64,000 nt of DNA from a bacterium (GTDB taxonomy: Bacteria > SZUA-79 > Acidulodesulfobacterales > Acidulodesulfobacteraceae). Numbering within the stretch: position 1 is the first letter of the stretch; the number at the start of each line of letters is the position of its first letter. The position numbers were made by a program, and so were the translations under genes. The notes beneath the pieces were generated by a model that saw only the letters and a list, made by a program, of their open reading frames with translations, searched no databases and had not been told where the DNA came from. Shown here piece after piece: positions 47,401-56,675 of the stretch. The stretch covers positions 1 to 64,000 of the forward strand of contig JAKASO010000001.1 in the NCBI GenBank assembly GCA_021818985.1. The letters are read 5' to 3'.

Positions 47401-47445
47401 AAATTATAACCCCGAAGGTAGCAAATACCTTCGGGGTTATAATTT
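47401..47445. terminator. Bidirectional intrinsic terminator
   Basis: A perfect 20-bp inverted repeat (47401-47420 and 47426-47445) with a 5-base loop, flanked by A and T runs on both sides. It serves the plus-strand dehydrogenase and the convergent minus-strand porin gene. Confidence 0.92.
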
Positions 47446-47485
47446 TTTAATTTCTAAATTACGCTTTAGAGTTTAGAAATTCCAT

Positions 47486-49219
47486 TTAGAAATTCCAGAT
47501 AATGGCAGTTCCTAAAGCTGTAACGTTTTTATGCGTCGGGTTATAGATATTGGCGTTAGCAGTTATGCTGGGAGTCCAACCACCACAACTAATGGTGGTT
47601 CCTGCGACAGTGCAAGTCCCTCCGCTAATATTATTAAACGACTCAACACCCGCCCCTGTCCATACATAGGAAGCCCATGCCTGCCAGGCTAAAGTCTTAG
47701 TAAAGTGATGGGTAAAGTTCAGGTCAAATTCGGTTCCGATATCTCTACCGCCGAACATCGGAAAAGTTGTATTGGTAGTGAAACCAGGAACTAACTGCGT
47801 AGAGCTATAAGATGCAGATGTTCTAAGCCATGCCATATACATTAACGATTCTTCTAAAGAATTATTACCGGCAAAATGCTGCGTTAAATCTCCCATAATA
47901 GCCCATTTGTTGGCAAGATTGCTCCCTAATGCCGGACCGTAAATATCACTTGTGCCGAGAGTAGCCATTTGAATCGGCTGCCAGTTGCTTCCTAAAACAT
48001 CGCCAAAGAGCGTCCTTGTATTCTGGATCATAGAGTAATATGTCATATCATAAGTATTGAAACCCATCATACTTGTATCATTCATACTGTCCGCCATGGG
48101 AGAGCCTATTCCGATTTTAAGACCCGCCGACATAGGGATAGAAGTAGGAAGCATCGTCGAACCGGTCAGATAAATGTCATAAGAATGAATTTGGGTTTTG
48201 CCGGGACCTATACCGTTAATAAAGACCCCTCTACCAGTGTTTGCCACATAATTTGCAGGAATTACATTACCAGCAAAATAATCAAGTTCTCCCGCGATCT
48301 TCGTTCCGGCATTTGCATAAGTTGCCGAAAGACCGCCAAATGTTATATTAGCAGAAGGTGCAAATCCACCGTTTTCAGTCGTTGGAGTAGTATTAAATTG
48401 GCTTAAATGAGCCTCCGTAAGCCATAAACTAAACGACATGTTCATTACCGGCTTTAATGTCATAAGTTCAAGAGTCGGTATGGTTCCCATCTGAATATGA
48501 GTATAGTAGTAAGAGGCAGGAGGATAAACAACAGCCGGGGAAGTTGTGTAAGGTAAGACGGTCCCGCTCGGCGGCGCAACGGTTTCATTTCCGAACAGCA
48601 CTCCAAGAAACACACCAAGATCCGCTGTCTGAAAAGGCAGAAAATCACCTAAACCATCCGCCTCAGTATTAACTGCCACACCCATGCCGAACTTAACGGG
48701 CATACGGCCCACCATCCACATGCCTGCCGGCGTAACTAAACGAAGATAAGCCTCCCGCAAACCGAATGTGTTAAAATCATGGTTAAAGCCGATAGGCGCA
48801 GGATTATAACCCAAGGTGTACCAACCGTTAGTTCCGTAACCAGTAGTGTTTCCATTGTAATCGTTGGTCAGATCGAACTGCGTCAGAACGCTTACAAGCG
48901 GCATACCCATGCCCGCACTTCCGTAACTGACGGAGGCGGATAGTCTCAACCTCTGTGTAAACGACTGAAAGGTATTATTAGAGGGCAAAACCGGCTCTCC
49001 CTGATAGATACTAGGAACATCACCAAAAAACTGGGACTGATTCTGCGCAAAGAAACCCCTTGCGATATACTGACCGCTTAGGGAAAATGATACGCCCTTT
49101 TTCTTTGCCTGCGAAGCGGCAAACGAGGGCATAGTTAAAAACATGATCAAAAAACCGGCTAACGCTATCGTAAGCGCCGCCAGCTTTGAATTGAAAGAAA
49201 AGGATTTTTTGCTTCTCAT
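47486..49219 (-). CDS. Outer-membrane porin-like beta-barrel protein
   Basis: 577 residues from the ATG at 49219, which has a GGAGG 8 bases upstream; an earlier ATG at 49234 lacks one. Signal peptide of about 35 residues ends at SFA|A. The mature protein is rich in Gly, Ser, Thr, Asn and aromatic residues, with alternating patterns of a beta-barrel, and ends in Phe (TAIIWNF), the BAM recognition signature. No family name is certain. It could be a general or anion porin. A strong promoter lies upstream at 49329-49356. Confidence 0.8.
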   Translation of the reverse strand: MRSKKSFSFNSKLAALTIALAGFLIMFLTMPSFAASQAKKKGVSFSLSGQYIARGFFAQNQSQFFGDVPSIYQGEPVLPSNNTFQSFTQRLRLSASVSYGSAGMGMPLVSVLTQFDLTNDYNGNTTGYGTNGWYTLGYNPAPIGFNHDFNTFGLREAYLRLVTPAGMWMVGRMPVKFGMGVAVNTEADGLGDFLPFQTADLGVFLGVLFGNETVAPPSGTVLPYTTSPAVVYPPASYYYTHIQMGTIPTLELMTLKPVMNMSFSLWLTEAHLSQFNTTPTTENGGFAPSANITFGGLSATYANAGTKIAGELDYFAGNVIPANYVANTGRGVFINGIGPGKTQIHSYDIYLTGSTMLPTSIPMSAGLKIGIGSPMADSMNDTSMMGFNTYDMTYYSMIQNTRTLFGDVLGSNWQPIQMATLGTSDIYGPALGSNLANKWAIMGDLTQHFAGNNSLEESLMYMAWLRTSASYSSTQLVPGFTTNTTFPMFGGRDIGTEFDLNFTHHFTKTLAWQAWASYVWTGAGVESFNNISGGTCTVAGTTISCGGWTPSITANANIYNPTHKNVTALGTAIIWNF

Positions 49220-49654
49220 CTTTACTTCCTCCATTTTAGAATTTTAGTTTAAATTTCAATCTTCAAATCTTCAAAAAAATTATTTAGTTACTAATTTCAG
49301 TTATCCGTTTAAATTTACTTTTTAAATAATTATCACAATATTGGATAAGATGTCAAGCTTTTTTATTAAATTTTTTTAAAATTTTAAAATTTATTATCTT
49401 AATATTTTTATTTATCTATATAATATATATAAAATATATATAATATATATTTCTATATGATATTTCTATATAAATTATGCTTATGTAAACTACCTCATTA
49501 TCTCTTAATTATCTAAATAACGTTCAAAGTTTATTTTAACCGCAATATATGCGTCTATATACATAATATACATAATATATATTATATATATTATATTTTA
49601 TTTAATAATTATTTAATATCTATGTTATCTTAATATCATTTAATTAGGGCATTG
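49220..49654. other. AT-rich intergenic region between porin and lpxC
   Basis: About 435 bp with long runs of alternating TA (49420-49480 and 49560-49615). The porin promoter at 49329-49356 is the only clear element. No ORF is supported. Confidence 0.65.
49329..49356 (-). promoter_or_regulatory. Probable sigma-70 promoter of the porin gene
   Basis: TTGACA at 49356-49351, a 16-bp spacer, and GATAAT at 49334-49329 (one mismatch to TATAAT) with a preceding TG at the extended -10 position. A leader of about 100 bases would follow. Confidence 0.65.
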
Positions 49655-50626
49655 TCAAGCATATTGCACCGTTTTTTCCGGCGCGGGCAAATCAACCTTA
49701 ACCTTAGCATTTATATTTTTACCTTCTTCCGCTGCCCTACCGCACTCTTTTGATTTTGCTAAAGACAGCGCTATTTTTTGGATAAGTTTTACGTTCATGT
49801 CATGCCCCGTCCTGTTAGCTAATACCCTGCCTTTTATGCGAAATCCCGATAAATAAAGATCGCCGATGAGGTCAAGAACCTTGTGTCTTATAAATTCGTC
49901 TTTATAACGAAGCCCGTCTTTATTAAGAATGCCGTTTTCGCTTAAAACTAAGGCATTGTCAAGACTCCCGCCCAGAGCAAGACCTTTTTCCCTCATAAAC
50001 TGAACCTCTTTTAAAAACCCGAAGGTTCTTGCGCAGGATATTTCCTTATAAAAATTAAAACCGTCTATCTTTTTTTCAAACCTGCCGGAGCCGATAAACG
50101 GGTGATCAAAATCCATAGTATATAAAATTTCAAAATCGTTCGACGGATATATCGCGATATGGGAAGCTTCGGAATTTTCCGGATCTTTAATAACGATTGG
50201 CTCTAATATTTCTATATATTTTCTGTTTTGTTTTAACTCCTGACGGCCGCTTTCGTTAAAGGCTTCGTAATATATTTTAGCGCTTCCGTCAAGCGCGGGT
50301 ATCTCTTCCCCATATACTTCGATAACCGCATTATCAATGTCCGCTCCCCACAGAGCAGACATCAAATGTTCGACGGTGGACACGCACGCCCCATTTTTGC
50401 CTATGCTCGTCCTTAAATTAGTGGAACAGATATTTTCGTAGCCGACTTTTATAACTACGGGAGGACTTACGTCTTTACGGATAAAAACGATCCCGCTGCC
50501 GGCTTCCGCAGGCTTTATAATTACAGCGGTTTCTTTTCCGCTGTGCAGACCTATACCCTTAAAATACAGCATATTTGAAACCGTGCATTGATGTTCGTTT
50601 TTTTCTTCTTTGATAACAACACTCAT
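49655..50626 (-). CDS. lpxC: UDP-3-O-acyl-N-acetylglucosamine deacetylase
   Basis: 323 residues. LpxC fold with the zinc ligands His87 (STVEHLMSAL), His248 and Asp252 (RHKVLDLIGDL), and His275 in NRTGHDMN. The opening FKGIGLHSG is typical. It commits UDP-GlcNAc derivatives to lipid A and so confirms a lipopolysaccharide-bearing outer membrane. Slightly long at the C-terminus. It is set between A/T-rich spacers and is not visibly in an operon. Confidence 0.96.
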   Translation of the reverse strand: MSVVIKEEKNEHQCTVSNMLYFKGIGLHSGKETAVIIKPAEAGSGIVFIRKDVSPPVVIKVGYENICSTNLRTSIGKNGACVSTVEHLMSALWGADIDNAVIEVYGEEIPALDGSAKIYYEAFNESGRQELKQNRKYIEILEPIVIKDPENSEASHIAIYPSNDFEILYTMDFDHPFIGSGRFEKKIDGFNFYKEISCARTFGFLKEVQFMREKGLALGGSLDNALVLSENGILNKDGLRYKDEFIRHKVLDLIGDLYLSGFRIKGRVLANRTGHDMNVKLIQKIALSLAKSKECGRAAEEGKNINAKVKVDLPAPEKTVQYA

Positions 50627-50995
50627 TATGATGCCCGTCCCTTAGCCTTTCAACGCCTTTTAAATTTACTTTTAGTTTATTTAGTTCAGTTTAGTTAATT
50701 AATTTTTAGTCTAATAAATTAAACATAAAAACCTCCCTTTCAAAATCCATGCAAACAACATGCCATATTAAATCAATTTTTTAAAAATAAACAAAACGGC
50801 TGTTTTCCTGATAATTTAAGGATCCGGAAGGAGAAATTATTTTTCTTGATGTAAAGAATGTAAAGATTTAATATAAAAATAGAGAACTTTTATTCACATC
50901 AATAATGACTTAAAGTTCGCATGCCTGCGCAAGGAGCCGCCCCTTTAATTCTCTTTCGCTTTGTCTTTAATTTTCTTGTTATTATTGGAGAAATC
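50627..50995. other. Intergenic region between lpxC and queH
   Basis: About 370 bp. It contains a degenerate copy (50964-50990) of the 3' end of queH, spaced 66 bp from the coding copy at 51030-51055. Nothing else is recognisable. Confidence 0.65.
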
Positions 50996-51055
50996 TCACT
51001 TAAATACATTTCCCCGCCCACTATATCTATCTTTAATTTTCTTATTATTATTAGG
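50964..51055. repeat. Duplicated queH 3' end, 66-bp spacing
   Basis: The sequence tctttaattttcttgttatt at 50964 recurs with few changes at 51030. On the minus strand both copies read NN(N)KKIKD, so the end of queH was duplicated downstream of its stop. Confidence 0.65.
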
Positions 51056-51613
51056 AAAACTATAAAACCGCTCCTTTTCGCTGTAAATGCAACCGCAATA
51101 GTTCTGCCTGTAAAGACCGTAGTTTTGCGATAATCTTATGCCTTCTTTGTATCCTTCCCTAAAATCATTATAGTAAAACCCGACGCCGTATCTTTCCTGC
51201 AGGTTATATCCTGCTTCTTTAATATAGTCATGGTTTTGATGTTTACTATAAAGAAGGGTCGTCGAAAAATAGTCGAATTTAGACGATCTGGCAAGGGCGG
51301 CAGTTTTTTCAAGCCTTGAATTTATACAATAAAAACACCGGTTCTTTTCACGAAATACCACATTCCTGATGAACTCCTCCATTTTATATTCCTTATCGTA
51401 AATAACCTTTAAATTAACCTTTGCGCTAAATTCTTCAAGGGTATTTTTTCTTCTTAAATACTCGCTGTACAGATGAATATTTGGATTATGAAAGTAACCC
51501 GCGACCAGCCCGAATTTTTTAGCGGAGGCGGCATATGGATACATCAGGCATGGAGCGCAGCATATATGAAGAAGAAGTTTTTTAGAAAGAAAACCGCCGC
51601 TAATATTTTCCAT
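50996..51613 (-). CDS. queH: Epoxyqueuosine reductase QueH
   Basis: 205 residues, DUF208/QueH family. The Fe-S/redox cysteines are C18, C19 and C22 (HICCAPC), C93 and C96 (CFYC) and C173, C175 (NYCGC). It reduces epoxyqueuosine in tRNA to queuosine, replacing QueG. The motif HNPNIHLYSEYLRR is also typical. It sits downstream of the ruv genes. Confidence 0.92.
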   Translation of the reverse strand: MENISGGFLSKKLLLHICCAPCLMYPYAASAKKFGLVAGYFHNPNIHLYSEYLRRKNTLEEFSAKVNLKVIYDKEYKMEEFIRNVVFREKNRCFYCINSRLEKTAALARSSKFDYFSTTLLYSKHQNHDYIKEAGYNLQERYGVGFYYNDFREGYKEGIRLSQNYGLYRQNYCGCIYSEKERFYSFPNNNKKIKDRYSGRGNVFK

Positions 51614-51676
51614 TTTATTTATTTTAATTTTATTTTTAGAATATTTAGAATACCAGGAGAATATAAGGTTGAAACA

Positions 51677-52756
51677 TTAAAACAAAGAATTTTCCCTTAT
51701 AAGACCGAAGTGTTTATAAGCAAGATCTGTCGCGATCCTCCCCTTTTTTGTCCGCGATATAAGACCGCACGTTACAAGATAAGGCTCTAAAACCTCTTCT
51801 ATGGTCCCTTTTTCCTCGTTCATAGCTTGAGCTACCGTATCCACCCCGACCGGACCGCCCGCAAACTTATTAATTATGGTAAGTAAGAAAAGCTTGTCGT
51901 TTTCATCTAATCCAAGTTCGTCAATGCCGAGACCGTTAATCCCATAACGGGCTACTTCAAGCGTGATTGCGTTTTGTCCCAGATGGGCTGCATAATCCCT
52001 TAATCTTCTTAATATCCTGTTGGCAATTCTGGGCGTTCCTCTCGAACGGCGGGCAATTTCCATAGCGGCTAACTGTTCGATCTTATATCCGTAAATAAAG
52101 CTTGAACGAATAACTATTTGACAAAGCTCTTCAGGATTATAGTATGCAAGCCTTGCGGAATATCCGAACCTGTCCCTTAAGGGGGAAGGGACAAGACCGG
52201 CCCGAGTGGTAGCGCCTACTAAAGTAAAATGCGGCAGGCTTATCCTTATGGATTTGGCTCCAGGACCTTCTCCGATAATAATATCGAGCCTGAAATCCTC
52301 CATGGCGGGATAAAGCATCTCGGCAGCGGGTTTGGGTAAACGGTGTATCTCGTCAATAAATATAATATCCCCGTCATTGGCAGAGCTTAATAAAGCGGCA
52401 ATATCTCCAGATTTTTCGATTGAGGGCCCGGATGCGGTCTTTATATTTACGCCGAGCTCTTTTGCAATAATAGTTGCAAGCGTTGTCTTTCCAAGACCGG
52501 GCGGACCAAAAAAAAGAAGATGGTCCATATCGTATCTGCCGGAAAGACTCTTTCTTTTTTTAGAGCTGTTTATAAAAATAAGAAGGTTTTCTTTAAGTTT
52601 TGTCTGACCGATATATTCATCGAAAGAAAGGGGCCTGACCGGATTATCGTTGTCAATCGGATTATCGTTGCCAGTTAATTCCGGTTCTTCCTTTTTTTCC
52701 TCTTTCTCTTTATATCTATCGTTTTGCCTGTTAACGTCCCTGCCTTTTTCGCTCAT
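51677..52756 (-). CDS. ruvB: Holliday junction branch-migration helicase RuvB
   Basis: 359 residues. AAA+ ATPase with Walker A GPPGLGKT (84-91), IIFIDEIHRL, GATTRAGLVPSPLRDRFG and a C-terminal winged helix. The N-terminal 40 residues are polar and Asn/Asp-rich (NDNPIDNDNP), longer than usual before RPLSFDEYIGQ. Works with RuvA in branch migration; ruvA lies 88 bp upstream. Confidence 0.96.
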   Translation of the reverse strand: MSEKGRDVNRQNDRYKEKEEKKEEPELTGNDNPIDNDNPVRPLSFDEYIGQTKLKENLLIFINSSKKRKSLSGRYDMDHLLFFGPPGLGKTTLATIIAKELGVNIKTASGPSIEKSGDIAALLSSANDGDIIFIDEIHRLPKPAAEMLYPAMEDFRLDIIIGEGPGAKSIRISLPHFTLVGATTRAGLVPSPLRDRFGYSARLAYYNPEELCQIVIRSSFIYGYKIEQLAAMEIARRSRGTPRIANRILRRLRDYAAHLGQNAITLEVARYGINGLGIDELGLDENDKLFLLTIINKFAGGPVGVDTVAQAMNEEKGTIEEVLEPYLVTCGLISRTKKGRIATDLAYKHFGLIRENSLF

Positions 52757-52844
52757 ATTACCTGTATTATTATTATGTTATCCATTTATTAAGAAATTCC
52801 TTGCAGCAATTTTGGGCCGTAATAATGCCCTAATGTCCGGACAA

Positions 52845-53696
52845 CTAATCCGTATTTTTTAAGGAATATATATATTTCAGGCATTCTTTCGTTAAAAATT
52901 CGGAGCTGACGGCTTCCGCATTTTCTTTATTAAGACTAAGCTTATAAATTTTACCGGCAATTTCAAGCGACTCCGACCTTGAATAACCCAAAGACTCAAG
53001 GGCAAGCGCAGTTTCAAAAAGCATATTGGATTCTGTCCCGTTAGAAGCCGTGAATTTAGAAACTTGATCCCTATTGCTGCCGTCATCCCCATATGCCTTA
53101 ATTTGCTTAGCGGCGGAGGAAGTAAGAATGGTTCCCGGTTTTTCGCGCCCCGGGCAAGCGCTATCACCACAAGCACTATTATCATAATTATAATTATTGT
53201 TGCGATCTTGACCAGCGTAAAAAGGGGCGCGGCTAAAGGATGCCCCAATGTCCGAAGCTTTAATGTCTTTAAAGGTAAATCCCTTTTTTGCAAATTTATT
53301 TTTAAGTTCGACGATTATTCTTTCGGCAACGGCTTTGCCGATCCCTTTTACCTCTGCAAGCCTTGCAATATCTTGGGTGATTATAATATTCAAAAACTCG
53401 TTCTCATTTATATTAGACAGTATGGTAACGGCAAGCTTTGGTCCGACGTTTTTTACGTCTAAAAGGATACTAAAAATTTCCCTCTGCGCAATATTCGGAA
53501 ATCCATACAGGGTTATACGGTCTTCTCTAACATAGGTATATATAAAAACTGAAAGTTCTTTGGAAACAAAAAATTTAGAAAAATAAGACGGGGTAACCGG
53601 CAGAAAAACTTCATAACCTACGCCGCCGGTTTCAAGTATTATAAGTGATCTATCGGGTTCCGAATGGATTACCCTGCCTTTTAAAAATGCGATCAT
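52845..53696 (-). CDS. ruvA: Holliday junction DNA-binding protein RuvA, long linker
   Basis: 283 residues against about 200 in most bacteria. Domain I (IAFLKGRVI, GVGYEV) and the helix-hairpin-helix domain II (VKNVGPKLAV, VKGIGKAVAERI) are intact, and domain III (ALALESLGYSRSES) is at 229-250. The extra length is a linker of about 85 residues (140-225), with an Asn/Tyr-rich run (NNNYNYDN) and scattered Cys. Domain III is the mobile RuvB-contacting part, so a longer linker is probably tolerated. Confidence 0.92.
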   Translation of the reverse strand: MIAFLKGRVIHSEPDRSLIILETGGVGYEVFLPVTPSYFSKFFVSKELSVFIYTYVREDRITLYGFPNIAQREIFSILLDVKNVGPKLAVTILSNINENEFLNIIITQDIARLAEVKGIGKAVAERIIVELKNKFAKKGFTFKDIKASDIGASFSRAPFYAGQDRNNNYNYDNSACGDSACPGREKPGTILTSSAAKQIKAYGDDGSNRDQVSKFTASNGTESNMLFETALALESLGYSRSESLEIAGKIYKLSLNKENAEAVSSEFLTKECLKYIYSLKNTD

Positions 53697-53718
53697 TTAT
53701 TTATTCATCGTTTCAAAA

Positions 53719-54231
53719 TTAATTTAAATAATTATTCATATCCGTCGCACATGAGATCGCAACACTAAGAGCGTCCGATATATTATCGTCCAATGGCTTG
53801 CCTTTAAGGTCTTGTAAAAATTCGCATGCCATATATTTAACCTGTTCCTTACCTGCCGCACCGTAACCGGTAACGCTTTTTTTTACATATCTGGGGGCAT
53901 ACTCCTTTAGTTCTATTTCCAATATTGCGCTTAAAAGGCATATAACACCCCTCGCCTGCGAGAGTTTTATCAGGGACTTGGAATTATGACCCGAAAAAAC
54001 GGCTTCAAGCGCCATTATTTTTGGGTTATATTCCTCCATCACATTTTTTAAGCCATCGAAAATAAGCCGCAAATTGCATGGAAAATCTTCTTTTTTTACA
54101 CTTATGATGCCGGATGAAACAAGATTTAAGTGCCTTCCGTAATAAGACGAATCAATTATACCCCAGCCCGTAACCAAGGAGCCGGGATCAATTCCGATGA
54201 TTCTGAGGCAGTCGTCCTTCATCCTCATCAA
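53719..54231 (-). CDS. ruvC: Crossover junction endodeoxyribonuclease RuvC
   Basis: 170 residues. Catalytic Asp15 (GIDPGSLVTGWG) and Glu76 (LEAVFSGHN) are present, as is Asp153 (ISDALSVA). The residue three before it, normally an Asp (or His in Thermus), is Asn150 in LDDNISDAL, although an Asp is adjacent at 149. RuvC resolves Holliday junctions by symmetric nicking. It lies 3 bp after the YebC gene and 22 bp before ruvA. Confidence 0.94.
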   Translation of the reverse strand: MMRMKDDCLRIIGIDPGSLVTGWGIIDSSYYGRHLNLVSSGIISVKKEDFPCNLRLIFDGLKNVMEEYNPKIMALEAVFSGHNSKSLIKLSQARGVICLLSAILEIELKEYAPRYVKKSVTGYGAAGKEQVKYMACEFLQDLKGKPLDDNISDALSVAISCATDMNNYLN

Positions 54232-54234
54232 ATT

Positions 54235-54975
54235 TTATTCTCCTTCTTTTTCTTCAAGAATATCAAAATTAGCGATTACATTCTGAACGCCCTCGATCTC
54301 TTCTAAGCCGTCCATAAGCCTGAGCATCTGATCCGCCTCTTTGCCTTTAAGTTCTATAGTGGATTGCGGGATATAGCCGACCTCGGAAAATTTTTCTTTT
54401 ATTCCTTTTTCTTCAAATGCCGATCTTAGCATTTCAAAATCCTTCGGATCGGCGGTAACGATTATTTCGCCTTCTTCTATTTTAACATCTTCGGCTCCCG
54501 CATCAAGAGCAATTTCCATAATCCGGTCTTCGGAATATTTATCCGCATCGAAACCGATCGTCCCTTTTTTATTAAACATCCAGCTAACGCATCCGGATTC
54601 TCCAAGGCTTCCGCCATTTCTCGATAAAGCGTGTCTTATCTCCGATACCGTTCTGTTTCTATTATCCGTCAAAGTTTCTATTAATATTGCAACGCCGGCA
54701 GGACCATAACCTTCGTAAATAGCCTCTTCGTAAGATTCCCCTTCAAGTTCTCCCGCACCTTTTTTAATAGCTCTTTCAATATTCTCTTTAGGCATATTGT
54801 TCGATTTGCCTTCTTCTATGGCAAGCCTGAGGCGGGGATTGGAAGAAGGGTCTTTTCCGCCTATTCTGGTGGCGCTTATGATCTCCCGTATAATGTTTGA
54901 GAATATCTTTCCTTTTTTTACATCCAAAGCGCCTTTTTTTCTCTTAATCGTACTCCACTTGCTATGCCCTGACAT
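54235..54975 (-). CDS. YebC/PmpR family transcriptional regulator or translation factor
   Basis: 246 residues, starting MSGHSKWSTIKRKKGA and continuing with NPRLRLAIEEGKSNNMPKENIERAI and YEGYGPAGVAILIE, the YebC/TACO1 family. These proteins regulate transcription, and some help ribosomes through proline-rich stretches. It is the first gene of the yebC-ruvC-ruvA-ruvB run, common in many Proteobacteria. Confidence 0.94.
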   Translation of the reverse strand: MSGHSKWSTIKRKKGALDVKKGKIFSNIIREIISATRIGGKDPSSNPRLRLAIEEGKSNNMPKENIERAIKKGAGELEGESYEEAIYEGYGPAGVAILIETLTDNRNRTVSEIRHALSRNGGSLGESGCVSWMFNKKGTIGFDADKYSEDRIMEIALDAGAEDVKIEEGEIIVTADPKDFEMLRSAFEEKGIKEKFSEVGYIPQSTIELKGKEADQMLRLMDGLEEIEGVQNVIANFDILEEKEGE

Positions 54976-55103
54976 AAGCCCCCACGCTCACCTGAAAGTC
55001 TCGTTTATTTTATAAACTTTATATAGATATGGTTTATATGGTTTTATATGAATATGATTTTAAAAATATTAAATTTAATTTAATTAAACTTTTAATTAAA
55101 CTG

Positions 55104-55189
55104 TGGTGCGAAAGGGGGGACTCGAACCCCCAAGGGCAAGCCCACCGGATTCTAAGTCCGGCGCGTATACCGGTTTCCGCCACTTTCGC
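55104..55189 (-). tRNA. tRNA-Leu (anticodon TAG)
   Basis: Long class II tRNA, read from 55189 (GCGAAAGTGG). Acceptor stem GCGAAAG/CTTTCGC, anticodon loop CTTAGAA (TAG, reading CUA), a variable arm of about 13 bases, T loop GGTTCGAGTCC, discriminator A and encoded CCA at 55106-55104. Confidence 0.95.
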
Positions 55190-55434
55190 ATTTTTGTTAA
55201 CCGCTTTTAATACCAATGCTTAACAGGCGCCTTTTTACAGCTTATAATTATATCAAATTTTATAAAAAAATAAAATTCTTTAAAATAACTTTGATCTTAT
55301 ATCTTATAATAGAAATTTATAATCTCTGATTATACGCGGTTTCCAGTTTGACGTTTTTGGCTTTTATGAAATAAAAGGATTGCGCCAAGAAAAAGGTTAC
55401 TACTTAGAAAGGCTTATTTACTGCGTCTTTTAAC

Positions 55435-55511
55435 TGGCGGGGCCGACGGGGATCGAACCCGCGACCTCCGGCGTGACAGGCCGGCGTTCTAACCGTCTGA
55501 ACTACAGCCCC
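55435..55511 (-). tRNA. tRNA-Asp (anticodon GTC)
   Basis: Read from 55511 (GGGGCTG). The acceptor stem pairs with CGGCCCC, including one G-U pair. Anticodon loop CTGTCAC gives GTC. T arm GGTTCGATCCC, discriminator G and encoded CCA at 55437-55435. The preceding G at 55512 is not part of the stem. Confidence 0.93.
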
Positions 55512-55543
55512 CGCATAGACATGAATAAAACTATGAATATTAA

Positions 55544-55620
55544 TGGTAGGCGGAACAGGGCTCGAACCTGTGACCCCCGGCTTGTAAAGCCGATGCTCTA
55601 ACCTGCTGAGCTATCCGCCC
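55544..55620 (-). tRNA. tRNA-Val (anticodon TAC)
   Basis: Read from 55620 (GGGCGGATAGCTCAG). Acceptor stem GGGCGGA/TCCGCCT, anticodon loop TTTACAA (TAC), T arm GGTTCGAGCCC, discriminator A and encoded CCA at 55546-55544. It is 32 bp upstream of tRNA-Asp on the same strand. Confidence 0.95.
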
Positions 55621-55994
55621 GATTTATTTCATCAACTTGGAATATAATTATAACCCAAATATTAATACTATTATTATAATAAATACCATAGAAATACCAT
55701 AGAATAAACGTTGCCCCCGTTCTTTAACTTGCCGCCTGCTGCCTGAAAATCCTTTCCTTCTTAAGGAGGGCGGGCAAGCATAGCCTCCCGCCCAAGAAAA
55801 AACAAAAACACAAAGTAATATTAAATTACTCTGCCATTACAGACGGATAGTTCACTATTAAAAAACGAGGGCATAAATGATACAAGCGCGCCTAAGGGAT
55901 CAAAAATGAGGCTTGCCTTTTTTAATTTTCAAAACCAATTTTCAAAAACTTTCACAAAGAACTATTCTTAATGAAGCAGCCTCAAATACAACAC
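55621..55994. other. Intergenic region between the tRNA cluster and HU
   Basis: About 370 bp that must hold the promoter of the tRNA run. It contains a GC-rich hairpin at 55768-55793 (gggcggg/cccgccc, 12-base loop) in otherwise A/T-rich DNA. I see no supported ORF. Confidence 0.6.
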
Positions 55995-56276
55995 TTATTT
56001 GCCGCTGTTGACAGTCTCTTTAAAGGACTTTCCGGCTTTGAATTTTGGCGCTTTGGATGCTCTAATCTGAATCTCTTTGCCTGTCTGTGGATTTCTTCCT
56101 TTTCTTGCACTGCGTTTGACAACTTCAAAAGTTCCAAAACCAACCAATCTAACGCTGTCGCCTTTTTTAAGGGCGCCGATAACGGAATCCATCGTGGCAT
56201 TTAAAGCTTTTTCACTCTCGGTTTTTGTCAGTTTGGACGATTTAGAAATTGCATCAATTAATTCAGCCTTTGTCAT
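55995..56276 (-). CDS. HU-family DNA-binding protein
   Basis: 93 residues from Met at 56276. The frame opens two codons earlier, but the GGAGG fits the later start (7-base spacing). HU family: MTKAELIDAISKS, GFGTFEVVKRSARKGRNP (the proline-tipped beta arm) and KAPKFKAGKSFKETVN. It bends and compacts DNA. The upstream promoter (56402-56430) is strong. Confidence 0.95.
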   Translation of the reverse strand: MTKAELIDAISKSSKLTKTESEKALNATMDSVIGALKKGDSVRLVGFGTFEVVKRSARKGRNPQTGKEIQIRASKAPKFKAGKSFKETVNSGK

Positions 56277-56675
56277 ACACATTCCTCCTTTACAATTAAA
56301 TAATTAAGCCGATATTTAAAAACTCGCTTTTTACCGGCATTTACAGTTAATTTACTTTGAAAGCCCGCATATATCAAGGCTTCTATGAATAGTATAATTA
56401 ACTTATACATGTTTATACTGAATATGTCAACAAAAATTTTAATTATGTTAATAACTATTAAAATGTTTCATATGAATTTTCTAATAGCGAACCAGAGTGA
56501 AATAGAAACGGTCATCCAGAAATTTATTCTGGGCAAAAAGCGAGCAGTTATTAAGTTTTAAGTATTCCAAAAATATTTATTAAGAGATAACGAAATATCA
56601 TTTAGAACCATAAACCCTAAGATAGCGGTAATTACATAATTTTTCAATTATTTATGTAAAAATATTATAAATAAA
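56277..56675. other. Intergenic region between HU and an outer-membrane barrel
   Basis: About 400 bp, A/T rich. It contains the HU promoter at 56402-56430 and a small 6-bp hairpin at 56516-56532. No ORF is supported. Confidence 0.65.
56402..56430 (-). promoter_or_regulatory. Probable sigma-70 promoter of HU
   Basis: TTGACA at 56430-56425, 17-bp spacer, TATAAG at 56407-56402. The leader would be about 120 bases. Confidence 0.65.

Noticed and set aside
49235-49654. TA-rich stretch between porin and lpxC as an origin-like or AT-hook region
   Set aside because: No DnaA-box cluster or other origin features are visible; similar runs occur in other gaps of this genome.
55029-55223. 60-64-codon ORFs across tRNA-Leu
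   Set aside because: They are artefacts of the tRNA gene sequence.
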